A stretch of 64,000 nucleotides of DNA. Origin: Crocodylus rhombifer. Taxonomy: Eukaryota > Chordata > Crocodylia > Crocodylidae. Of the stretch, positions 43,021 to 55,419 are shown in pieces. Location of the stretch: positions 409,626 through 473,625 of the forward strand of contig JAVSML010024365.1 of NCBI GenBank assembly GCA_038503035.1, given 5' to 3'. The notes beneath the pieces were generated by a model that worked only from the letters and a program-made list of their open reading frames with translations, was not told the DNA's origin and searched no databases. Within the stretch, counting starts at the first letter, position 1. The number at the start of each line of letters is the position of its first letter. The translations under genes were made by a program, and so were the position numbers.

Positions 43021-45095
43021 TATTGCAGAGGTGGCCGCACATCAGTAGCGGGCGAAGGGTGAATATGGTGTGGGTGTGTATTTACCTCTCAGTCTCAGAA
43101 GGATGCGGTGAGGCTTGGTTAACTAACAGTAGTGAAGCTTTCTGAGAACCTCCAAAGCATGCAGCCCTATGGGGAAGTGCTAAGCAACGCCGTTACGAAG
43201 AGAAATGTGTCCCCAGTTGTGTAAAACAGGTAATCCCTGACGGTGTGTTGTCATTCGGCAGTATTCCCACCTCCGTCTTCTTCAGGCAGTAAATGTTTTT
43301 TATTCTCAACAAGCTGTGAATCTGATGAAAGGAGAGCAAGCACACCCAAGCGATTGAAGAAGCAGAATATATACCATGTGGCAGGCTGTTCCTATAGGGT
43401 ATCTTCCAGTTTGCATCATAATGACCCAGCAGCTGCGAATCTATACAAACTAGCAATGTTCCAAAGGGCTGTAATTATTAATCTGCTAACGCAGACACAA
43501 TACGCTCAGCCTTCCTCTCAGCCCCTCCTAGAAATGGGAAATAATGCTATAGTGGCAATTACCTTAATGCAGTTATCTCAAAAGTGACATGTCCTAGCAC
43601 AAAGCACCGCATCTGTTTCTGGAGAAAGGTAAAAGAGGTGGGGGGACTCTGCTAGATGCAGCCCAGGCCTTGGCCAACCCCACGATATATCTCTCCTGCA
43701 CCGGTGGAAGCAGCTACAAAGATTACTGGCTACTATCAAAAGGCTGGTGCTGTTGTTCTGCTACTGACATTCATGTCTTCCCTACGGCTATTTATAAATA
43801 GCCTCCTCTGTCTGGCAGGTCACCAAGCCATTGCTGAGCATTGGTAACAAAGCGCCCTTATGCAATTGGCATTGATTGGGCTGGGATTATACGTGCTATG
43901 GAGATACACAGGTTTCCAAAAGTATTTGCACAGAAGACACGGCCACTCGGCAGGTTGCATCATGTCACAGGTACCATTTTGCTGGGTTGTGAACTCCAAG
44001 GCATCTTCTGTGCTCGGTTCCTAGGTAATGCTTGTGCTCTCCTGAGCTGCTTTTATTAAAAAGGCGTGAACTGCATCTGAGCTCTCTGTGTGCAGCAAAA
44101 AGGCCAGACACGGTCCCTTGTGCCAGGCAGTGTTACCTTACCAGATGGCGAGACTCAGGCTGAGGCCATCACACCAGGGCACTTTCTGCCAATGGCATCG
44201 CTCTTACTCCAGCAATTTACTATGCATCCAGTTTGGGCACAGCACTTCAACAGGATTAAAAGCCCCTTAGAATAGGGCTATATTTTGCCCTTGAAGCCCA
44301 CCAGACACCTATACCCCACCAGGCATGTCCTAGATGTTATATTGCCAGTCGAGATCCCTAGAGGACTAAGGGCCCTGCAAGGCGGCCAAGTTGGCACAAC
44401 ACGTCCCACAAAACGGGGCTTGAACTCTAGGTATGGTATTTGACCCATTCTGCAAGGGTTTGGTCAACGCCGTGCTTTTCCAGATTAATAGCAATTGGTT
44501 TCTGAAGTGGATCGCTGCTAGAGAACGATCCCGACCTGTTTGGTCAAACAACTCGTGGCTGCACACCGCGGAGAGTTTCACCAGCCCCGTGCATCCTTGA
44601 GGTTGGTCAGCCCTCATGAGCATTTGCATCGCTGAGGTTTGCACCAGGATCTTTGTGGTTCAAAGCAGACACAACCAGGCCAACCCCAAACCAAAGAAGG
44701 AGCTGTGATGAGGTTGCCGTGGTCTCTGCAGCCACTACCGGCGCCGAGGGAAACAGGGGAAACAACTCTTGAGACAATCCCTGGGTTAATGGTTAGCATT
44801 AATGAAGGGATTTCTACAGCCGGTGGCATCCATGGCAACCAATCACTATGGACACCAGGGATGAGGATCGAAGAGAAAAGAGGACCAGGAATTAACGGCT
44901 GAAAGGGGAAGTTCTGGGCAGCAAGTTGCCTTTATTTTATACGTATCCTGGATCAAGGGAGGCGGAGATACTCTGCGAGCTTCACAAGCCATTGTTACAG
45001 ACTCGACAATCCCAGAGTCTGAGGAAAGGATGAAACAAAACGCAAGTGCTAGAGGAATTAAAAAAAAAAAGAAGAGGTTTTAACTAACCTGAAAC
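43021..45095. other. No gene recognised; 114-codon open frame at 43243-43587
   Basis: Mixed DNA. The frame at 43243-43587 has a fairly protein-like composition but no known domain, with a minus frame over part of it. Other frames (43656-43847, 44366-44644 minus, 44639-44902) are short and unrecognised. No repeat family identified. Confidence 0.35.
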
Positions 45096-45104
45096 ACGAA
45101 ATGG

Positions 45105-45480
45105 GTTTTATTTCCTCCACTCTGATAAATATTTAATTATCGAAAGTAATGTGGGGCTTTTGTTTGGTTGGGCTTGTTTGTTTGCTTGCTTTGTGGATTT
45201 CTTTTCGTCCTCTTTTTTTCTTCTCCCCTCCCTAGCCCCTCCCCATTTTTTCCCCTTATCTTTTAAAATTTGAATCACAGCAAGGACAATATATAATTTT
45301 ATTTGCTGCTTTTCCATTGCAACTGACATTCTTGTGTGGCATCTTCGAAGTGACATCCCTTATAATTAGCAGGAATTGTCTTTTCATACTACTAATCCGA
45401 ACTGCCTAATTGCTCAATGAATATTTAGCTCCTTGCATAGGCAAACATTAAGCAGACTTCCCTGCATGCCTAATTCAGAA
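45105..45480. promoter_or_regulatory. Candidate conserved non-coding element with pyrimidine-rich core
   Basis: Starts with CTGATAAATATTTAATTATCG near 45121 (core ATTTAATTATC), passes through a T/C-rich stretch (45195-45265), and ends with AATATATAATTTTATTTGC, CTAATCCGAACTGCCTAATTGCTC and GAATATTTAGC. TAAT cores flank the pyrimidine tract on both sides. Motif-based proposal. Confidence 0.33.
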
Positions 45481-46140
45481 GTGTACAATGCCATGTATGT
45501 GCAAAGATGGGGGGGAAGACGTTCTCCTTCCTGCCATGAGCTCAGTCCTGCAAGTGGCTCATACCGGGGCCCCGACCCAGCAGAGCATGTGCTTTAATGT
45601 CAGGCATGCGCATGGTGCCCCTGACACCGATGCAACTGCCTGGGCTCAGCGTTATAAGTACACATTTATATGTAGGGCTTATTCAGTGCCGGGGTGGTTT
45701 AGGCTCTTGCAGGATGGAGGCCTGGTGCCCATACCAGACACCCCTGCGGACGCTGGAGCCCGGGTGCTGGCATAAAGCTCAGCATCTTCACGCCGGCACT
45801 GTATAAGACACCATTTGTGAGATGTGGCCTTTCCTTCTGGAGCCGTGTGTCCCCTATTTCCAAGGTGATCTGCCTAGACTGAGCCTGCGCCTTCCTGAGT
45901 TACTCTTGCTCTTCTCACAACAGCCTGGTCCCCCTCCTTGTCCAGACCCAGGATCCCAGCTCACCACCAAAGGGATGGGCTCTTTTTATGTCGTTAGCTG
46001 TTGGGAGCTCCCTGCACTTCCCAGTTTCATCTGGGGCTGAGAGTAGAAGCAATAGCCCCGTACCCAGTTAAAACACATCTGTGTGATTATCTCCAAGGTC
46101 GTTAGGACAACGAACTCATTAGGCCTCCAGGCACACATCC
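45481..46140. other. No gene recognised
   Basis: GC-rich to mixed; short overlapping plus frames (45488-45775, 45597-45806, 45822-46040) show no domain. Confidence 0.4.
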
Positions 46141-46284
46141 AGTTGCTTATTCCTTTTCAGACCTTTTGCCTTCACTGCCTGAATTTTCCCTTGCTGTGTG
46201 TGAAACAGATCTATTTAGGCTGAATTTCACAGCAAGGGAAACTGAGGCAGTGAAGGCAAAAGGTCAGAAAGGGAATAAGCAACT
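46141..46284. repeat. 144-bp near-perfect palindrome (58/57-bp arms)
   Basis: Left arm 46141-46198 pairs with right arm 46228-46284 across a 29-base loop (46199-46227). Alignment by eye gives only a few mismatches and two one-base gaps. The right arm reads like a MIR-type core ('gggaaactgaggcag' then 'aaaggtcag') and continues to about 46330 in MIR-like sequence. The left arm is the reverse complement of the same text. It could form a long hairpin in RNA or a cruciform in DNA. Confidence 0.92.
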
Positions 46285-46335
46285 GAGCTGGGGTGAGTCC
46301 TCAAGGGTCCTGTTCTAGCCCCTGGCTCAAAATCT
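46228..46335 (+). mobile_element. MIR/CORE-type SINE remnant (right arm of the palindrome)
   Basis: Order of blocks: 'cagcaagggaaactgaggca', 'aaaggtcagaaag', 'aagcaactgagctggggt', 'cctgttctagcccctggctc'. These parallel the MIR core (gaaactgaggca, aggtcacaca, gagctgggat, and a final tgctctta-type tail). The inverted copy to the left covers only the first half. Confidence 0.5.
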
Positions 46336-46539
46336 CTCTCTAGCTGCCTTCGGGTTATTTTCGGCCCAGGGGTGCGAGGGACCTGCCCCGCGAGGAGTTT
46401 TCCCTTGGCTACTAAGGTTGAAGGAAGCTGCTTTGGAAGCAGACCTGGCCCGAACCGGAGGAGCGCAGCCCATCGCTTGCAATGGCGTCCCTTCTGTCTC
46501 CTCGAGCAGCAGCACCGAAGCAACATGAGCAGCATTGCT

Positions 46540-46785
46540 GCAGCTCTTCCTTTCTATGCATATTCATTTGTCTTAGCCTGTCCCTCCCCTGGTTTTCTCT
46601 TGTTGTGTGTTTTATTCTGCACAATCCTGAAAGTATTTTTAAAATTTAAACCCAAGGATGTAATTGCTTTCCTACGCTTATTTACTTAAGGGATTTTTTA
46701 TTGAACGTCTTCAGGCTTTCACTTACTAATATCCCACATTTACGTAATTGTGCAATTAGAAATGAAATGACGAATGTTTACTTAG
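46540..46785. promoter_or_regulatory. Candidate conserved non-coding element
   Basis: AT-rich with GCATATTCATTTGTC, TTTTTAAAATTTAAACCC, GGATGTAATTGC, CTTATTTACTTAAGGG, CACTTACTAATATCCC and GTAATTGTGCAATTAG. Repeated TAATTG/CAATTA cores occur around 46660-46760. Inference from motifs. Confidence 0.33.
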
Positions 46786-47155
46786 AGCAAGGGGGGAATG
46801 GAGCTGCTCGCTCCTCTACATGCCAAACGCGGCACTGGCTCCAGGCTCCCGGCTGGCGCCCGGTCCTTGGGTGGCGTGCTCGCAGCGTCCCCTCTCTCCA
46901 CTGCAGCAGGCGATGGCTCTTCCTCCCTGGCCCATGCTCTGCCATGATTCATCCCTACTCCTGCACAGTCTCATAGACACCTGCATGCTGCAGGAGGGAA
47001 AACCTCAGGGTCTGGAGTCGGGTACTTTGCTGTGCGAGGGGGAGCCTTGGGGCTATATCGTAGCTGATGGAAATAGCCGTAACCCCGTTGATCCCAACCT
47101 ACTGCACCTGCCTTCCCACATAAACTGCAGCGTCTTCTCTCCCAATGTGTGAAAT
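46786..47155. other. No gene recognised
   Basis: GC-rich sequence with two overlapping plus frames (46701-46976 and 46820-47152), neither recognised. Confidence 0.4.
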
Positions 47156-47159
47156 AGTA

Positions 47160-47350
47160 ACCTTCCCAACAAGGCTGCCAATGATATGATCACATAAATA
47201 ATGTTCTCCATTGGGTTGTGGCACTGGCGTCTGCCTATTTATAGCACCGCGTATGTTCCTTTGTAACATTCAAGTGTCCTATTCATTATTAATGGGACAC
47301 GTATTCTTTTTGACGAGTGAAAATATGTACTATTGTCTCAGCTGTACTTT
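47160..47350. promoter_or_regulatory. Candidate conserved non-coding element
   Basis: AT-rich block with ATGATATGATCACATAAATAATG near 47178 (core GATCACATAAATAATG), CTATTTATAGCACC near 47236, and CTATTCATTATTAATGGGAC near 47279. Flanked by GC-richer DNA. Motif-based. Confidence 0.3.
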
Positions 47351-49445
47351 TGCTTTTTTTTTTACTTAAGCGTTTATTTTTTCAAAGGCAGCTACACGTT
47401 CTGTCAGTGCAACGGGGGAGCTTGCTTTTGCTGTCTGCTCGCCGTGCAGGGGTGAAACCTGGAATAAGCCCGTACCCTCATCCCCCAGCTCTGTCCCAGG
47501 GGGTCCAGTCCCTTCCCTCAAACCAGCAAATGATTTTCAACCACCACCCACTTCGGATACCTCCAAAGGTCTCATGAAGTTTCAGCTTCGGTTTTGATCA
47601 ACTCAGTTGTTCTTGTTGCATAAAGGTCCCTGTATCTGGCATTTGATAGCCTCAGTCTTATAAGTAGCCTTAAAAATTTAAGGGCAACTATACCTTAAGG
47701 AAAGATTGAAAGGCCTCCTCATCATTAGAAGCCACTTTTACTACAACATTCAGGATGCCAAAGCTGGTATTTCAACAGTTGCTTAAGCAGCCTGTGAGCT
47801 GAGAGGTGCATCAATTTGGACCTGTCTGGACACTCCCTAAATGTGACGTGGCGGCAGGTGGAATGGGTGAAAAAGGAGGGCCTTGGGGCATATTTAAAGG
47901 CCAGCTGATCCCTCGGGGCAAAAGGGAGACATGTTAAAGTTGGTAGGAAAGTTCCCATGAGTAGCTCCTGTCAGCTCATGAATTCTGCTGAACTTCCATC
48001 CATCAGTCAGAGACACTGAAAGTGCAGGGGAATAAAACTACCCATTCATAATGGCCAAAAAAAGGCTTTTGGCAGCTTTATTACCTCCAGCGCTCAGGGT
48101 AAGGAGCAGATGTAGTTTCTGCTGTGTGCTGGAGCCACTGAGACGATGCTAATAATAATTAACAAAAGAAGAGGATGAGGGGAGAGCCTCCTAAAGCCGG
48201 AGAATGAGTCTACGGAGAGGGTCAGGAACCACCAGGAGCAGGGAACCACATGGCTTTACGTGGCTGACGCTGCATCAGAGACTGTGGTCTGTGCTACCCC
48301 TTCTTGTCTGGCAATGAAAGCACAGCCCTTATGTAGAATAACTGCAATAGTTGCTGCTCTGAAAATTCCAGCTTTTCAAAATTCTCCAGAAAAAAAAATC
48401 AAAATTTGGGCAAAATATTTTTTTTTAATGGATATGTATTTTTTTTTTAATTTCCTGGCCTCTGCTCTGTATTTTTCCATCAGCTCTACATGCAGTGAAC
48501 TTCTGTCCCTGAACCACAGCTCAAGAGTGCTCATCATAAAACATACCCAGGGATCCACCTCTTGCCATGTGCCTGCCAGTGATTTAGATGGCAGCTTCCA
48601 GTGATTAAATTAAAGCTGGCCTCTCCTCCTGCTCTGTGCTCCCCGCTGCCAAGACCGGTGCAGTGTCTGTAGCGGTGGCAGGGCAGCAGCACCCAAGCAC
48701 TCACTGCCTGTAGCACAGCGCCCTTAACCAAACGCCCCAGTCCTGGGTGCAGCGATTAGGCTGAGGAGGAGCTGACAATGGGCCCTGGCCCCCCGCTCCT
48801 GGTGACCACATCAGCTTTGCCATCATGAAATAACAAAAGATGATGTGAAGAAAAGATGCCAGGGTGCAGTCAGTGTCTGAGGGCTTGATATGCAAAACTG
48901 TGTTGCTTGAACTCAATCTGCATAATTAAGGCACAAGCCCAAGCATGGACATGGTTATATTGCTCTACAGGTGCATACCGGCGTTTAACCACTAGCACTG
49001 GAAGGGAAGCAAGCAATCCCTTAATAGCAAATAAAACTGTGGCTGGACTTAGCACTGTGTTGATGTAGTTGTTTCGAAAGAGTTACATCGGGATAAAACC
49101 TGCACGCACACCGGGCCCAGTGCGTCTTGAATGCTATCTTATAAGTGTAAGGCTTATTACAGTGTTGCATGCTGCTCCGTGATTCACTGCCCCACTCAGG
49201 CAAAGTTTTGGTGGCCAGAAATCCTTCCGTCCAAGGTAGAACGATTTGCAAGAAGTCCAGGTGAAGTTGCAAAATTGGGAGCAGCTTTTGGCTTGGGGCA
49301 CCACGGAAGAGTCGTGCTAGTCTGCCGCAGGTGATCCGCAGGTCAGTCCCCTTGGAAGGAAGCTGCATCCCTGCTACAGCTCAGGCACTGCAGGAAAATG
49401 GCCACTGATCGCCTGAGCAGCCAGCATGGCTGCCTGGAGAGCGTA
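47351..49445. other. No gene recognised
   Basis: Contains T runs near 47355-47364, 48419-48428 and 48440-48450. Open frames (114 codons plus at 48260-48604; 115 minus at 49021-49368) have no domain. No repeat family identified by eye. Confidence 0.4.
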
Positions 49446-49454
49446 CGGGAGAAC

Positions 49455-49575
49455 GGGCTGCTATTCCTGGCTCTGGCACTGACCCGCCGGGTGACCTTGG
49501 GCAAGTCACCTTGCCCCTGCGTGCCTGCATTTCCCCACGGGGGCGTGGGGTGAGGATGCTGACCTCTGCTCAGGA
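49455..49575 (-). mobile_element. MIR/CORE-type SINE remnant
   Basis: Reverse complement of MIR on the plus strand: 'ctggctctggcactgac' near 49468, 'gtgaccttgggcaagtcac' near 49491, 'cctgcatttccccacg' near 49524, then 'ggggtgaggatg'. The order and spacing match the MIR core well. It is one of the clearest SINE remnants in the window. Confidence 0.7.
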
Positions 49576-50885
49576 GCACGTTGGGATCTATTACGGAGCA
49601 GTCTGATGCGAGAGCTCAGGATTTATTTATGACCAAGCAGAGAGGGTTGTTTCTCTGTGCCTTGCCGGCGAGGCTTTGCATGCCAAGCACACACCTTCCA
49701 AGAAATGCTCTTACTCAGACAGAGAAATCAACTCCAGTGAAACCTGCCCTCCGTGCTCAGCCTGAGGGCTCAACTTCTGACAGATGGCACCAGCAGGGCA
49801 ACTCCCCCCCGAAACCCCTCTCCTGCTCTCCCTTTTCCCGGACCGTCCGTCACCAATGAACTGGCTATGGCACATACTTGTTGATCGTCTCCCAAGCTCA
49901 GGGGTGTCTGTCCTGCTGCACAGGGCAAGAGGAGGCAGTATGAACACACGTGGAAAACATGGGTCCTGCTCCAGGACAGCGTTAGGGCTGGGGTGGGGAC
50001 GGGATGGGAGTGAGAGAGGGGCTGGATCTGGGGCTGTGCTCAGGCCCTTCCCCATTTAGCGTCACTTTGGGAGAGCTGAGTATTTAGCAGACATTATTCA
50101 GTTTGTATTTTATAATGATCCAATTTACCAGGCTGGAGCCACCCCCTCACCCGTCTGCCTGCAGCAGCCAGTGCCCAGCTCGCCAAGGGCTAATGGGGCC
50201 AAGCTGGGTGCATGGGCGTGCTGATGCGGTAACGCTCGCTGCTCTTTATTTACTGCTGTTTATCATGGGGAATGAGCTGCGCTCTGCTGCTCTGGGCATC
50301 GCCGATGCTGCTTACACGGGAACCAGCAGCAAACGCCCAGCTACACCCACCCCAGCACAGCCCAGCGGTCTGCTCCGGCCTGATTTCAGGCACGTGCAAA
50401 AGGAGGGAGAAAGCCGCCGAGGTCCTGGGTAGAACAGGGACCCGGCACATATGGGTGCTGTCGTATGGGTGGGACTGCTCTGTAAATCCAACTCTAGCTA
50501 ACCAAGCCTGCAGCAAAGGATGAATCCCAGGCTCACTCACTTATCCGGTTCATCACCCAAGGCTAGAGGTGGTTCCTCTCCTGTATCCTTAGCAGGAGCT
50601 GTTAGGCTCCACATTTCAGTCTAGCCCAGGACCGGTTGGAAAGGGGGAGGCTGCCCGGACTGTGCTATCCGCTGCCTGCCGGCTACAGGGAAAGAGCAAG
50701 AGGACGGCATAGTTCAGCCCGCTCCGCGCTAATTATTTGTTGTTTCACCAGCAGCCGCATCCCTTCCCCCTCCCGCACGGGGCACTTTAGCAGACGGGTC
50801 CTGCGGTCCAGATGTTGTCACCGGGAAGTCCTGTCAGGGGTTGCTGGCCAGGGTCTCGTTCTCGCCTGTCAGACTTGACATCTTC
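49576..50885. other. No gene recognised
   Basis: GC-rich, with opposing plus and minus frames (91-114 codons) over the same DNA at 49711-50059 and again at 50103-50540. No known domain. Confidence 0.4.
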
Positions 50886-50889
50886 AGCG

Positions 50890-51060
50890 CATAATGGAAT
50901 GCCAGGATGCGAGCAGCAGAACAGGTGCATGCTAATGAGGAGATCAATTTTAATTATGATTTTAATTAAACACCCAATCCGGGAGGAAATATGACAAGCA
51001 GGCTAGAAATGCAAAATTTATAAAGAAAAAGTAATTTTGAGAGACAGGGGAAAAAAAAAG
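50890..51060. promoter_or_regulatory. Candidate conserved non-coding element
   Basis: A sharply bounded AT-rich block with GCGCATAATGGAATG, GTGCATGCTAATGAGGAG, CAATTTTAATTATGATTTTAATTAAAC (50946-50972, core TTAATTATGATTTTAAT) and GAAATGCAAAATTTATAAAG. The run of TTTAATTA units is a strong homeodomain-type cluster. It is followed by an A9 run at about 51050. Inference. Confidence 0.38.
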
Positions 51061-54000
51061 GAGAGGAAGAGGATGCTCCAACCTAGCCTGGAAGGGGGGA
51101 GGCGAGACAAGGACGCAGGAGCAGCAGGAAAGAGCGGGGTCCGGTGGCTCCGCAACATCTCCCGGGAGCCGGCAGAGCAATGTCCTGCTCCTGGCTTCCT
51201 GCTGAACATCAGGCAGGCCGGTCCCTCTCCGCACAACAGGACTAACACCAGCCCAGCCCATGCCCACGGCAGTGGGTTGCATGAGTGATACGAGAAGAGG
51301 ACTGGTTTTATGGTGAGGAAACTGGATCGGGACCTAGGAGGTCTCCGTCCACTCGCCAGCGGTGAATGCCGAGCCCCTCCACGAAAGGCCGCAGCCCCAA
51401 AGCAGAGGTCTCCCCTGGGAGCCTTTGGAAGGGAATAAGTCACCAGGGAGCCGGTGGGGTTTGTCGCTGAAAGCGGGGAGGACCCTGGGGTCCACCCTTC
51501 TGCATGACGCGGGCTCCAGGACTTCCCGCGGCTCATCCCTATCGCAGCTGGAGTTGGAGCAGGCCTTCGGCAGAAACGTCCCGGCTCACTTTGGACGGTC
51601 CCCTGTGCTCCTCTGGCTAATTACAGTCACTGCTGAAAACGTGCGCTGTGCTGCTAGTCTGAACTCATCCGGCTTCAGCTTCCAGCCGCTGGTTCTTTGC
51701 CTTTGGCTGCTTGACTGGCAACCCCTCTCCGATTCTGGCTCCTCAGGCTTGCCCTCACCGGTCGCCCCTTCCCAAGGCCACGTCCCCAGGGCTTTAATCA
51801 AGCAGGTGGTTCATCTCTGGGCCCTCTCTACTGTGCCAGCCACCGTCTTGGGCTGTGTAGAGAGGGTGGAGGTAAAACACTCACCGGCCCAGCCATCGTC
51901 ACGGCAGGGAGGTCACCGTGCCCCGGTGCCCGGGAGGTCTGCCAAAGGGGGAAGGGAAAGGTTAACGAACCACGTCCCGCCCACGAGCCAGGCTCCGTCG
52001 CGTGCGATGATGTATATTTAACACGAGCGAAGATGTTGGGAACAGCTTTTTCAAGCCCATCAGTCCTCTGAGCTCACCCCGGGTCGCATCCTTCCCTCCG
52101 ATCTCCCCCTCGCTCTGCAGCGATATCGATTTTGCTGTTTTTCACTATTACATATTAGAAATTGACTTCAGCAACCCTTTTCCCTAACTAATGAGGCCAT
52201 TAGTGATGGGGTGTGGGCGGACAGGCAGCTAACCCGAGATCAATCAAACGGGGGCATCCGTCTGCCGAGGGAGACAGCAAGGAGGAGTGGGGCTCCCTGG
52301 AAACGCGCCGAACGCAGCACCCGCTACCCACAGATTTGCCCTTCGTGGATGGGGAAGAAGGTGAGGCGCCGGCCCCGAGACGCAGAGCCATTAGGGACAG
52401 CACGGGAGGCTGGCCGCCGTGGAAGGAGGGATGCTGGAAGGAGTTTGGATTTGGGGGTTTGCCTGGCAGAAGGGATGGGAGGTAGGCAGCGCAGGGTGGA
52501 GCGGGCGCAGAATAGGCAATGGCCAAGCTGAAGCCTCCTGCTAGGCTTGTTTTCTGGGGCTGTTCTGCTCCATTTCTCTACCTCTTCAGCTCCCCCCCAG
52601 GCCGGCTCCCAGCCCAGGGTTGAGGCAAACTCTTGCTGGGGGTGAACGAAGCCATTCAGCTTCGCCAACCCCCATCCCCACCGTCCCCAGAAATGCAAAG
52701 GCTGAAAGCCAGTGCCCTGGCAGCGAAAGCCCCTCATCCTCTGCTCCACGCCTCCCAGTCCCCTGCCAGGTCCATCTTTTATGCAGTGGTCTGAAGCTTG
52801 CTTTGTGTATTTTCCCCTCCTGTTTAATTAGCAGCTTTGAATGCTCAGGCTAAAACCAAAAAGGCCCAGCCTGTGCATTTTCCATGCTACAGCGCCTGCC
52901 TGCATTTACCTTTCACCCCTGGAAATGTCAGAGCAGCGGGGGGCTGACTCGCCTTTGTTGAGCCTACTGTTTTAATAACAGTTTATGGTTTCAGATCCCC
53001 GGCAGCCCACTCGCCCGCCCCGGCTCGGAGGAGGGAAGTGGACAGCGAGATAACAGTGCATCTGATGTAGAGGAGTGGAGGAACAAGAGCACCGCATCTA
53101 TCTTTAACCCCGCGCGGCGGCAGGGTCATTCCATTTAGGCGTCGAGGTATTTTCTCCTGCCGGAGCAGCGGAAACACACGTCCCAGTAAATCATGCCGGC
53201 CAGATAGAAATGGGAAGGATGGGTAGCTCCTTACCTGGGGCGCCCTTTAAAAGCTTGCACGGCGTGGCAGAGCAGGCCGGGGGGGCTCCTTTGCTCACCT
53301 CTGGGAGCCCACGGTTGTTCTCACCGAGCCCCCCGGCTATGGGAAGCAATTTGTCTGTGAGCAGGGTGCCGGGGGCCCCTTCTTCTCTGCTTACGCCTTG
53401 CACGGAAATGAAAGGGACACCCGCTCGCTTGAAAGCCAGGGAGGGCTCCAGCGCTTTCTTGCAAGGTCTCTGCCTGGCAATTTGTGCAAACCACACTTCC
53501 CTGGAAGGAAATGAGAGGGAGTGAGCAGGGATGGGAAGATGTACCCTGGCTCCCAGGTTGCTCCGCTTCCTCTTCTCCCTCGCCGTGCTGCCCGGGCTCT
53601 GCCCCCAGCCTCCCTGTCCGAACAGGCCTGCCCTCCTCCCATGCGGCACCAGGGTCAAGGGGACAGGTGGGACCCAGCCCGCCTGCTCGTTCTCGGCCTG
53701 GCACTCGGCATCAGTGGGAGCCAGGCTAGGTCCAAAGTCCCAAGGGAGATCTGGTTAAGGATGTCACCAAGCTCCAGATCAGGCCCTCGGACAAGCATTG
53801 AGGGCTCGTTCCCAAGATTCATCCAAATCAGCTTCTTACTGCAGTGTGCTCCTGTGTGCATGCTCTTATTCAGGAGCAAAGTAGCCCTAAACGCTAAGAG
53901 CATGCCGCCAGACGTATGGTTGAGCAGCGGATGTGTTGTATGTTTGCACCCTGGCTTCTCGTGATCTCTAGATCCCAGACCCCGCGTGGCTTACTGTCCA

Positions 54001-55415
54001 CGGCACTGAATTCAACCTCCTCGACATCACAACACGTGGTTGAGCACCTCCCCGCTGGATTCCCGTTGCTGTATCTTGCCAAATCATAGCAACTTGTTGC
54101 TTCCAGTGCCCTCCCAAACCCCACCGCTTCCATCGGCTGGAGGTCCCCAAGGGCTTTTTACATGCTAAGGGCAGGGTAGGTTGGAGTCACAGTGATATGG
54201 CTACCTTTGGGGTTGCAAACCCCTCTCTGGTTTTGTAGCATGCAGCAGTGAGACACTCCTGCCGCACCTGGCTACGACGCAGAGCATCCATCCCCGCAGA
54301 CCGCCAAGTCTTCCAGAGGAGGTTGGACCTCTAGTACAGACCCGGCGTATGGTGGCAGAAGGGCAGATGACCCCAAATGACTCAAGCCAAGCCAGCAAAA
54401 GCCCTCTTCTTGCAGCAGAGCTGTGCCCAGACAGGGGTTTGTCATCAAAGCTGCCACCTACTCAGCCGATGTCGAGTGAGCCTGAGAGCCTGCCGAAGAG
54501 CGGGGTTAATGCACTTTAACTAATGCACTTTCACTTGGCACCTTTAGCTAATCCATCTTCCCTTTCCTGGGCGTCCCCGGGCAGGCGCGCCTGAGAGAGC
54601 ATGAGAGATGCAGCTTTCACAGCCAACGCCGTCTCCTCCCTCGCGCAGGATGAGCTCTTGGACTCTCCATCCACCCTCTCCACAGCACTGTCTGTTCCCA
54701 GGAAGGGCACAATCAAATTATCTTTGTTAGTTTACAACAGAAACATCCACTTGGCTCAGAGTCTGCCCAGAGACGTCTCAAACGGGGAGGCTTAAACACG
54801 GCTGGAAGAGCTGGGCCACGCGATCGGGAGTTTCCCAGGAGGCAAGATTCAGAGCGTCATCCTTCCAGGGCTGGTGCCACAGATTTCCCCTCTTTTCTGC
54901 ACAGTTGTGTTGCAGCCCAAGCACTTGAAAACTCTCCCTGTTATAACTTCCAACATATTAGAAGTGTCCCCGGGGGAGGTGACTGACTCCACGCTGAGGA
55001 TGGAGCAGGCAGCCTGGACCGAGGCGGAGTGCGGCGGCTGTGCAGACAGCTTTGCCCAGGTGTAGGGCATGACCCAGGGTGCGGGGACTGAATGTGGCTG
55101 GGCTTTGCCAGGTGGGAGTCTTCACGCCCTCGTGGCTGTGCAGCCTGGGGTCGTGGCCAAGGGGACCAGAGTCGTGACACTGCTGGAGCTTGGTGGCTAA
55201 GCTGACTTGACCGGTGCAGGAGCAGGGCCCAAGCCTCTCAGTGCAATGCAGGAGCAGGCACTGAGCTCACACATTGCTAGCCCAGGGCTTAAGGCCCCCA
55301 CGTTTCCATGCTGGAGCCAGGCCCTTCCTGTGGCGGGGAGGAGGAGTGGGCCACCCCACCTCACTGCCCCTCCGGTTGCTCCCCCTGTTCCTGATCCTCC
55401 AGGGGATGCAAACAT
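51061..55415. other. No gene recognised; GC-rich with a few small AT islands
   Basis: A long GC-rich stretch with CpG-rich parts at about 51100-51600, 52220-52400 and 53100-53130. The longest plus frame (51362-52021, 219 codons) and a 172-codon minus frame (51018-51536) overlap and show no domain. The same holds for opposing frames at 53191-53964. Small AT-rich islands lie at 52125-52205 ('ccctaactaatgaggccatt') and 52800-52850. No classified repeat seen. Confidence 0.35.
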
Positions 55416-55419
55416 TTGC

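Noticed and set aside
51362..52021. 219-codon plus-strand open frame
   Set aside because: It overlaps open frames on the other strand in GC-rich, CpG-bearing DNA, has no recognisable domain and an arginine/proline/serine-rich chance composition.
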